DNA from: Liolophura sinensis
Lineage: Eukaryota; Mollusca; Polyplacophora; Chitonida; Chitonidae
Assembly: GCF_032854445.1 (NCBI RefSeq)
Contig: NW_027018427.1
Span: forward strand, 1 to 27,788
Length of the DNA: 27,788 bases
Reading direction: 5' to 3'
The translations under genes and the position numbers were made by a program. How positions within the stretch are numbered: the first letter of the stretch is position 1; each line of letters starts with the position of its first letter. Positions 20,887 to 27,788 of the stretch are shown here, one piece after another. The notes beneath the pieces are model-generated. The model saw nothing but the letters and a program-made list of their open reading frames with translations. It was not told where the DNA came from and searched no databases.

Positions 20887-21435
20887 TGTCTTACTTCTAA
20901 GTCGAAGACAAACTCAATGTCTTTATCTACATGTAGAAAAACCACACCATTTGTATATAAAAAAAACCAAAGGTACTTGATACAACCCGCTGTAAAAAGT
21001 ACAATTGAACACTGACCCACATCAATAAGGTGCCAAAGATGCGCAATTGGGCCAGGCATCTCCAGCTGTTGAAAAATTGCAAATTTCTATGGTTTCCATG
21101 AGTAAGAGCCGTTGCTGGGCACGTGATCTTGACATCATTGATTATTCATTTGTGGCTACAGCCAAAAGTATTGGTCGGAGAGCAACGCGGTTTGCACCAT
21201 TCGATTCTCGTCACAAAATACGTCGGATTAGCCTCTACCAGCAGCATTGGAACAGTTTTTCCACTTTTGGATTTTTGCCTGGTCTTTTGCTAATTGAAAT
21301 CGGCTGCCATTAACTATGTTACAATCGCGACTGGTCATTACTATATTCAACTTTTCATTATAAGTTATGTGCCCTTCGGTAGCCCAGACGACGTCAAAAT
21401 CTTTGGGGCCAAGCCCATTTAACTCACCCAGCAAA
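20887..21435 (+). repeat. Monomer 41 (549 bp), follower of the truncated copy, indel-rich
   Basis: AACCAAAGG, CAACCC, CTATGG, and GGCTGCCATT in place of GGCTGCATT. I count five single-base losses (in GCCAAAGATG, CCATGAGT, CGATTCTCG, CCTCTACC, GTCTTTTGC) and four gains (CTGCC, ATGTTACA, CAAAATC, TTGGGGCC). Confidence 0.93.
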
Positions 21436-21985
21436 TGTCTTACTTCTAAGTCGAAGACAAACTCAATGTCTTTATCTACATGTAGAAAAACCACACCATT
21501 TGTATATAAAAAAACACAAGGTACTTGATACAATCCGCTGTAAAAAGTACAATTGAACACTGACCCACATCAATAAGGTGCCAAAGGATGCGCAATTGGG
21601 CAGGCATCTCCAGCTGTTGAAAAATTGCAAATTTCCTTGGTTTCCATGGAGTAAGAGCGTTGCTGGGCACGTGATCTTGACATCATTGATTATTCACTTG
21701 TGGCTACAGCCAAAAGTATTGGTCGGAGAGCAACGCGGTTTGCACCATTCGATTTCTCGTCACAAAATACGTCGGATTAGCCTCTTACCAGCAGCATTGG
21801 AACAGTTTTTCCACTTTTGGATTTTTTGCCTGGTCTTTTTGCTAATTGAAATCGGCTACATTAACTATGTACAATTCGCGGACTGGTCATTACTATATTC
21901 AACATTTCATTATAAGTTATGTGCCCTTCGGTAGCCCAGACGACGTCAAATCTTTGGGCCAAGCCCATTTAACTCACCCAGCAAA
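21436..21985 (+). repeat. Monomer 42 (550 bp), B-type, indel-rich
   Basis: 7-A tract, GGGCAGGC (C lost), GAGCGTT (C lost), CACTTGTG, GGATTTTTTGCC (T gained), AATTCGCGGACTGG (two gains). Confidence 0.93.
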
Positions 21986-22534
21986 TGTCTTATTCCTAAG
22001 TCGAAGACAAACTCAATGTCTTTATCTACATGTAGAAAAACCACACCATTTGTATATAAAAAAAACACAAGGTACTTGATACAATCCGCTGTAAAAAGTA
22101 CAATTGAACACTGACCCACATCAATAAGGTGCCAAAAGATGCGCAATTGGGCCAGGCATCTCCAGCTGTTGAAAAATTGCAAATTGCTATGGTTTCCATG
22201 GAGTAAGAGCCGTTGCTGGGCACGTGATCTTGACATCATTGATTATTCATTTGTGGCTACAGCCAAAAGTATTGGTCGGAGAGCAACGCGGTTTGCACCA
22301 TTCGATTTCTCGTCACAAAATACGTCGGATTAGCCTCTTACCAGCAGCATTGGAACAGTTTTTCCACTTTTGGATTTTTGCCTGGTCTTTTGCGAATTGA
22401 AATCGGCTACATTAGCTATGTACAATCGCGACTGGTCATTACCATATTCAATTTTTCATTATATGTTATGTGCACTTCGGTAGCCCAGACGACGTCAAAT
22501 CTTTGGGCCAAGCCCATTTAACTCACCCAGCAAA
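21986..22534 (+). repeat. Monomer 43 (549 bp), C-type
   Basis: CTTATTCC, private AAATTGCTATGG, GTCTTTTGCG (T lost), TTACCATATTC, TATATGTTA, private TGTGCACTTCGG. Confidence 0.93.
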
Positions 22535-23086
22535 TGTCTTACTTCTAAGTCGAAGACAAACTCAATGTCTTTATCTACATGTAGAAAAACCACACCATTT
22601 GTATATAAAAAAAACAAAAGGTACTTTGATACAATCCGCTGTAAAAAGTACAATTGAACACTGACCCACATCAATAAGGTGCCAAGGAATGCGCAATTGG
22701 GCCAGGCATCTCCAGCTGTTGAAAAAATTGCAAATTTCCTTGGTTTCCATGGAGTAAGAGCCGTTGCTGGGCACGTGATCTTGACATCATTGATTATTCA
22801 TTTGTGGCTTACAGCCAAAAGTATTGGTCGGGAGAGCAACGCGGTTGCACCATTCGATTTCTCGTCACAAAATACGTCGGATTAGCCTCTTACCAGCAGC
22901 ATTGGAACAGTTTTTCCACTTTTGGATTTTTGTCTGGTCATTTTGCTAATTGAATTCGGCTACATTAACTATGTACAATCGCGACTGGTCATTACTATAT
23001 TCAACATTTCATTATAAGTTATGTGCCCTTCGGTAGCCCAGACGACGTCAAATCTTGGGCCAAGCCCATTTAACTCACCCAGCAAA
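22535..23086 (+). repeat. Monomer 44 (552 bp), B-type, indel-rich
   Basis: AACAAAAGG, TACTTTGATAC (gain), GCCAAGGAATG, GAAAAAATTG (gain), GGCTTACAG (gain), TCGGGAGAG (gain), GCGGTTGCA (loss), TGTCTGGTCATTTTG, TTGAATTCGG, AAATCTTGGG (loss). Confidence 0.93.
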
Positions 23087-23637
23087 TGTCTTACTTCTAA
23101 GTCGAAGACAATCTCAATGTCTTTATCTACATGTAGAAAAACCACACCATTTGTATATAAAAAAAACACAAGGTACTTGATACAATCCGCTGTAAAAAGT
23201 ACAATTGAACACTGACCCACATCAATAAGGTGCCAAAGGATGCGCAATTGGGCCAGGCATCTCCAGCTGTTGAAAAATTGCAAATTTCCTTGGTTTCCAT
23301 GGAGTAAGAGCCGTTGCTGGGCACGTGATCTTGACATCATTGATTATTCACTTGTGGCTACAGCCAAAAGTATTGGTCGGAGAGCAACGCGGTTTGCACC
23401 ATTCGATTTCTCGTCACAAAATACGTCGGATTAGCCTCTTACCAGCAGCATTGGAACAGTTTTTTCCACTTTTGGATTTTTGCCTGGTCTTTTTGCTAAT
23501 TGAAATCGGCTACATTAACTATGTACAATCGCGACTGCTCATTACTATATTCAACATTTCATTATAAGTTATGTGCCCTTCGGTAGCCCAGACGACGTCA
23601 AATCTTTGGGCCAAGCCCATTTAACTCACCCAGCAAA
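23087..23637 (+). repeat. Monomer 45 (551 bp), B-type
   Basis: GACAATCTCAATG, CACTTGTG, CAGTTTTTTCC (T gained), GACTGCTC (shared with monomer 48). Confidence 0.94.
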
Positions 23638-24187
23638 TGTCTTATTCCTAAGTCGAAGACAAACTCAATGTCTTTATCTACATGTAGAAAAATCACACCA
23701 TTTGTATATAAAAAAAACACAAGGTACTTGATACAATCCGCTGTAAAAAGTACAATTGAACACTGACCCACATCAATAAGGTGCCAAAAGATGCGCAATT
23801 GGGCCAGGCATCTCCAGCTGTTGAAAAATTGCAAATTTCTATGGTTTCCATGGAGTAAGAGCCGTTGCTGGGCACGTGATCTTGACATCATTGATTATTC
23901 ATTTGTGGCTACAGCCAAAAGTATTGGTCGGAGAGCAACGCGGTTTGCACCATTCGATTTCTCGTCACAAAATACGTCGGATTAGCCTCTTACCAGCAGC
24001 ATTGGAACAGTTTTTCCACTTTTGGATTTTTGCCTGGTCTTTTTGCTTATTGAAATCGGGTACATTAGCTATGTACAATCGCGACTAGTCATTACTATGT
24101 TCAATTTTTCATTATAAGTTATGTGCCCTTCGGTAGCCCAGACGATGTCAAATCTTTGGGCCAAGCCCATTTAACTCACCCAACAAA
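23638..24187 (+). repeat. Monomer 46 (550 bp), C-type
   Basis: CTTATTCC, private AAAATCACACC, CTATGG, GGGTACATTAGC, GACTAGTC, CTATGTTC, GACGATGTC, CCAACAAA. The 3' end is shared with monomer 49. Confidence 0.95.
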
Positions 24188-24737
24188 TGTCTTACTTCTA
24201 AGTCGAAGACAAACTCAAAGTCTTTATCTACATGTAGAAAAACCACACCATTTGTATATAAAAAAAACAAAAGGTACTTGATACAATCCGCTGTAAAAAG
24301 TACAATTTGAACACTGACCCACATCAATAAGGTGCCAAAGGATGCGCAATTGGGCCAGGCATCTGCAGCTGTTGAAAATTGCAAATTTCCTTGGTTTCCC
24401 ATGGAGTAAGAGCCGTTGCTGGGCACGTGATCTTGACATCATTGATTATTCACTTGTGGCTACAGCCAAAAGTATTGGTCGGATAGCAACGTGGTTTGCA
24501 CCATTCGATTTCTCGTCACAAAATACGTCGGATTAGCCTCTTACCAGCAGCATTGGAACAGTTTTTCCACTTTTGGATTTTTGCCTGGTCTTTTTGCTAA
24601 TTGAAATCGGCTACATAAACTATGTACAATCGCGACTGGTCATTACTATATTCAACATTTCATTATAAGTTATGTGCTCTTCGGTAGCCAGACGACGTCA
24701 AATCTTTGGGCCAAGCCCATTTAACTCACCCAGCAAA
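24188..24737 (+). repeat. Monomer 47 (550 bp), CAAAGTC-type, full length
   Basis: CAAAGTC and AACAAAAGG as in the truncated copies, but not deleted. Private CAATTTGAAC, CTGCAGCTG, TTTCCCATGG, GGATAGCAACGTGG, ACATAAAC, GTGCTCTTCGG; losses in GAAAATTGC and TAGCCAGAC. Confidence 0.93.
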
Positions 24738-25287
24738 TGTCTTACTTCTAAGTCGAAGACAAACTCAATGTCTTTATCTACATGTAGAAAAACCACACCA
24801 TTTGTATATAAAAAAAACACAAGGTACTTGATACAATCCGCTGTAAAAAGTACAATTGAACACTGACCCACATCAATAAGGTGCCAAAGGATGCGCAATT
24901 GGGCCAGGCATCTCCAGCTGTTGAAAAATTGCAAATTTCCTTGGTTTCCATAGGAGTAAGAGCCGTTGCTGGGCACGTGATCTTGACATCATTGATTATT
25001 CACTTGTGGCTACAGCCAAAAGTATTGGTCGGAGAGCAACGCGGTTTGCACCATTCGATTTCTCGTCACAAAATACGTCGGATTAGCCTCTTACCAGCAG
25101 CATTGGAACAGTTTTTCCACTTTTGGATTTTTGCCTGGTCTTTTTGCTAATTGAAATCGGCTACATTAACTATGTACAATCGCGACTGCTCATTACTATA
25201 TTCAACATTTCATTATAAGTTATGTGCCCTTCGGTAGCCCAGACGACGTCAAATCTTTGGGCCAAGCCCATTTAACTCACCAGCAAA
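24738..25287 (+). repeat. Monomer 48 (550 bp), B-type
   Basis: CCATAGGAGT (A gained), CACTTGTG, GACTGCTC, ACTCACCAGC (C lost). Confidence 0.94.
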
Positions 25288-25837
25288 TGTCTTATTCCTA
25301 AGTCGAAGACAAACTCAATGTCTTTATCTACATGTAGAAAAACCACACCATTTGTATATAAAAAAAACACAAGGTACTTGATACAATCCGCTGTAAAAAG
25401 TACAATTGAACACTGACCCACATCAATAAGGTGCCAAAAGATGCGCAATTGGGCCAGGCATCTCCAGCTGTTGAAAAATTGCAAATTTCTATGGTTTCCA
25501 TGGAGTAAGAGCCGTTGCTGGGCACGTGATCTTGACATCATTGATTATTCATTTGTGGCTACAGCCAAAAGTATTGGTCGGAGAGCAACGCGGTTTGCAC
25601 CATTCGATTTCTCGTCACAAAATACGTCGGATTAGCCTCTTACCAGCAGCATTGGAACAGTTTTCCACTTTTGGATTTTTTGCCTGGTCTTTTTGCTTAT
25701 TGAAATCGGGTACATTAGCTATGTACAATCGCGACTAGTCATTACTATGTTCAATTTTTCATTATAAGTTATGTGCCCTTCGGTAGCCCAGACGATGTCA
25801 AATCTTTGGGCCAAGCCCATTTAACTCACCCAACAAA
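25288..25837 (+). repeat. Monomer 49 (550 bp), C-type
   Basis: CTTATTCC, CTATGG, CAGTTTTCC (T lost) followed by GGATTTTTTGCC (T gained), GACTAGTC, CTATGTTC, GACGATGTC. Confidence 0.95.
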
Positions 25838-26020
25838 TGTCTTACTTCTAAGTCGAAGACAAACTCAAAGTCTTTATCTACATGTAGAAAAACCACACCA
25901 TTTGTATATAAAAAAACAAAAGGTACTTGATACAATCCGCTGTAAAAAGTACAATTGAACACTGACCCACATCAATAAGGTGCCAAAGGATGGCGAAGCC
26001 CATTTAACTCACCCAGCAAA
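25838..26020 (+). repeat. Monomer 50 (183 bp), truncated
   Basis: Same breakpoints and GCG junction as monomer 10, one base shorter because of a 7-A tract. CAAAGTC, CAAAAGG, CACTGACCC. Confidence 0.95.
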
Positions 26021-26569
26021 TGTCTTACTTCTAAGTCGAAGACAAACTCAATGTCTTTATCTACATGTAGAAAAACCACACCATTTGTATATAAAAAAAA
26101 CAAAAGGTACTTGATACAACCCGCTGTAAAAAGTACAATTGAACACTGACCCACATCAATAAGGTGCCAAAGGATGCGCAATTGGGCCAGGCATCTCCAG
26201 CTGTTGAAAAATTGCAAATTTCTATGGTTTCCATGGAGTAAGAGCCGTTGCTGGGGACGTGATCTTGACATCATTGATTATTCATTTGTGGCTACAGCCA
26301 AAAGTATTGGTCGGAGAGCAACGCGGTTTGCACCATTCGATTTCTCGTCACAAAATACGTCGGATTAGCCTCTTACCAGCAGCATTGGAACAGTTTTTCC
26401 ACTTTTGGATTTTTGCCTGGTCTTTTGCGAATTGAAATCGGCTGCATTAACTATGTACAATCGCGACTGGTCATTACTATATTCAACTTTTCATTATAAG
26501 TTATGTGCCCTTCGGTAGCCCAGACGACGTCAAATCTTTGGGCCAAGCCCATTTAACTCACCCAGCAAA
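26021..26569 (+). repeat. Monomer 51 (549 bp), follower of the truncated copy
   Basis: AACAAAAGG, CAACCC, CTATGG, GGCTGCATT, GTCTTTTGCG (T lost). The E-box is changed to GACGTG near 26256, the only GACGTG I saw at this site. Confidence 0.95.
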
Positions 26570-27117
26570 TGTCTTACTTCTAAGTCGAAGACAAACTCAA
26601 TGTCTTTATCTACATGTAGAAAAACCACACCATTTGTATATAAAAAAACACAAGGTACTTGATACAATCCGCTGTAAAAAGTACAATTGAACACTGACCC
26701 ACATCAATAAGGTGCCAAAGGATGCGCAATTGGGCCAGGCATCTCCAGCTGTTGAAAAATTGCAAATTTCCTTGGTTTCCATGGAGTAAGAGCCGTTGCT
26801 GGGCACGTGATCTTGACATCATTGATTATTCACTTGTGGCTACAGCCAAAAGTATTGGTCGGAGAGCAACGCGGTTTGCACCATTCGATTTCTCGTCACA
26901 AAATACGTCGGATTAGCCTCTTACCAGCAGCATTGGAACAGTTTTTCCACTTTTGGATTTTTGCCTGGTCTTTTTGCTAATTGAAATCGGCTACATTAAC
27001 TATGTACAATCGCGACTGGTCATTACTATATTCAACATTTCATTATAAGTTATGTGCCCTTCGGTAGCCCAGACGACGTCAAATCTTTGGGCCAAGCCAT
27101 TTAACTCACCCAGCAAA
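26570..27117 (+). repeat. Monomer 52 (548 bp), B-type
   Basis: 7-A tract, CCTTGG, CACTTGTG, GCCAAGCCATTT (C lost). Confidence 0.95.
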
Positions 27118-27666
27118 TGTCTTATTCCTAAGTCGAAGACAAACTCAATGTCTTTATCTACATGTAGAAAAACCACACCATTTGTATATAAAAAAAACAC
27201 AAGGTACTTGATACAATCCGCTGTAAAAAGTACAATTGAACACTGACCCACATCAATAAGGTGCCAAAAGATGCGCAATTGGGCCAGGCATCTCCAGCTG
27301 TTGAAAAATTGCAAATTTCTATGGTTTCCATGGAGTAAGAGCCGTTGCTGGGCACGTGATCTTGACATCATTGATTATTCATTTGTGGCTACAGCCAAAA
27401 GTATTGGTCGGAGAGCAACGCGGTTTGCACCATTCGATTTCTCGTCACAAAATACGTCGATTGGCCTCTTACCAGCAGCATTGGAACAGTTTTTCCACTT
27501 TTGGATTTTTGCTGGTCTTTTTGCGAATTGAAATCGGCTACATTAGCTATGTACAATCGCGACTGGTCATTGACCATATTCAATTTTTCATTATATGTTA
27601 TGTGCCCTTCGGTAGCCCAGACGACGTCAAATCTTTGGGCCAAGCCCATTTAACTCACCCAGCAAA
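27118..27666 (+). repeat. Monomer 53 (549 bp), C-type
   Basis: CTTATTCC, CTATGG, ACGTCGATTGGCC (one loss, one substitution), TTTTGCTGG (C lost), GCGAATTG, CATTGACCATATTC (G gained), TATATGTTA. Confidence 0.93.
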
Positions 27667-27788
27667 TGTCTTACTTCTAAGTCGAAGACAAACTCAATGT
27701 CTTTATCTACATGTAGAAAAACACACCCATTTGTATATAAAAAAAACAAAAGGTACTTGATACAATCCGCTGTAAAAAGTACAATTGT
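27667..27788 (+). repeat. Monomer 54, first 122 bp only, cut by window end
   Basis: AAAACACACCCATTT where other copies read AAAAACCACACCATTT; then AACAAAAGG. The window stops at ACAATTGT, so the array continues to the right. Confidence 0.93.

Larger units (their letters stand above)
20153..23086 (+). repeat. C-type-led higher-order segment, copy 1 (monomers 39-44)
   Basis: The order is C-type (39), truncated (40), CAACCC/CTGC-type (41), CACTTGTG-type (42), C-type (43) and CAAAAGG-type (44). The same order recurs in monomers 49-54, shifted by 5132-5135 bp. Monomers 39, 43 and 53 also share TTACCATATTC or a close form, and TATATGTTA near p478-486. Confidence 0.75.
23087..24737 (+). repeat. Trimeric higher-order unit, copy 1 (monomers 45-47)
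   Basis: The order of classes is B-type, C-type, then a CAAAGTC-type monomer. Private variants shared with the next trimer are GACTGCTC at the end of monomer 45, and GACTAGTC, CTATGTTC and GACGATGTC at the end of monomer 46. The next trimer lies 1650-1651 bp to the right. Confidence 0.75.
24738..26020 (+). repeat. Trimeric higher-order unit, copy 2, ending in a truncated monomer (48-50)
   Basis: Monomers 48, 49 and 50 match 45, 46 and the first part of 47, including GACTGCTC and GACTAGTC. The third member is cut down to 183 bp, whereas monomer 47 is full length. The same local arrangement therefore exists with and without the deletion. Confidence 0.75.
1..27788 (+). repeat. Satellite DNA array, ~550-bp monomer, 54 copies in direct orientation
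   Basis: The same ~550-bp sequence recurs head to tail from first to last base, always in the same orientation. The phase point TGTCTTACTTCTAAGTCG (or a one- to two-base variant) recurs every 548-552 bp, except at four places where the spacing falls to 183-184 bp. No non-repeat base lies between monomers, and both ends fall inside repeat sequence. Related copies differ by a few percent at most, and recently duplicated blocks are nearly identical. No coding gene, RNA gene or transposon end was found. Long homogeneous arrays with nested higher-order repeats are typical of eukaryotic heterochromatin, which is an inference here. I do not recognise the family. Confidence 0.98.
25288..27788 (+). 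repeat. C-type-led higher-order segment, copy 2 (monomers 49-54, cut by window end)
   Basis: Monomers 49-54 repeat the class order of 39-44. The shift drifts from 5135 to 5132 bp because of single-base indels. Monomer 49 differs from 39 in its 3' part, where it resembles monomer 46, so this copy is itself mosaic. Confidence 0.72.

Noticed and set aside
1-27788. CRISPR array
   Set aside because: The repeat unit is 550 bp with no short repeat and unique-spacer alternation; every base belongs to the monomer.
1-27788. 5S or other rDNA tandem repeat, or intergenic spacer with a tRNA or U6 gene
   Set aside because: No 5S, tRNA A-box/B-box pair or U6 core was found. GTGCCCTTCGGTAGCCC slightly recalls the U6 5' stem-loop, but the pairing and the downstream sequence do not fit.
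1-27788. Hammerhead ribozyme, as found in some animal satellites
   Set aside because: I searched by eye for CTGANGA with a matching GAAA on both strands and found no core. A covariance-model search would settle it.
1-27788. CENP-B box
   Set aside because: The TTCG-containing sites (ATTCGATTTCTCG and CTTCGGTAGCCC) lack the A and CGGG parts of the box on either strand.
1-27788. Transposon or LTR ends, target-site duplications
   Set aside because: There is no interruption of the repeat phase, no terminal inverted repeats at any monomer border, and no transposase or reverse transcriptase motifs.

Overview
The whole window is one uninterrupted head-to-tail satellite DNA array. I divide it into 54 monomers: 49 near full length (548-552 bp, mostly 549 or 550), four internally deleted copies of 183-184 bp, and a 122-bp partial copy at the right edge. 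The left edge is set at the phase point I chose, and monomer sequence runs to both ends, so the array continues past the window on each side. I find no single-copy sequence, no supportable protein gene, no rRNA or tRNA gene, no CRISPR array and no insertion sequence. The sequence looks AT-rich. A long, homogenised, higher-order tandem array of this kind is typical of eukaryotic nuclear heterochromatin (centromeric, pericentromeric, subtelomeric or sex-chromosome satellite). I do not recognise the family or the species.

Positions inside a monomer are written p1-p550. They refer to a majority sequence read by eye, phased to start at TGTCTTACTTCTAAGTCG. Several sequence classes are mixed along the array. 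'A-type' has G at p149, T at p218, TT at p234-235, A at p329 and A at p390, among others (monomers 2, 4, 6, 15, 16, 19, 21, 24, 26, 35, 36). 'G371-type' has GAAGAG at p369-374 (monomers 3, 5, 7, 17, 18, 20, 22, 23, 25, 27, 37). 'C-type' reads CTTATTCC near p4-11 (monomers 39, 43, 46, 49, 53). The remaining copies are plain B-type or intermediates.

Layout. 1-3295 begins with a diverged copy and then holds A/G371 dimers of about 1.1 kb. 3518-9178 is a 5.66-kb block that recurs at 14144-19804, shifted by exactly 10,626 bp; I found only two substitutions between the copies. Between and overlapping them, five monomers at 7853-10620 recur directly at about 10600-13368. From about 20.1 kb to the end the A-type is absent. 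C-type monomers there recur every three or four monomers, and small indels become frequent. The four truncated monomers (10, 30, 40, 50) have matching breakpoints, and each is followed by a monomer of the same class, so the pair seems to have spread as a unit.

Each monomer carries short motifs that could matter if the array is transcribed or protein-bound: a TATATAAA plus poly-A segment, a CACGTG E-box, a CTACATGTAG palindrome, a GACGTC element and several small dyads. The recurring open reading frames follow from repeat homogenisation. They are broken by 7A/8A length changes and other indels, and I do not call them genes.
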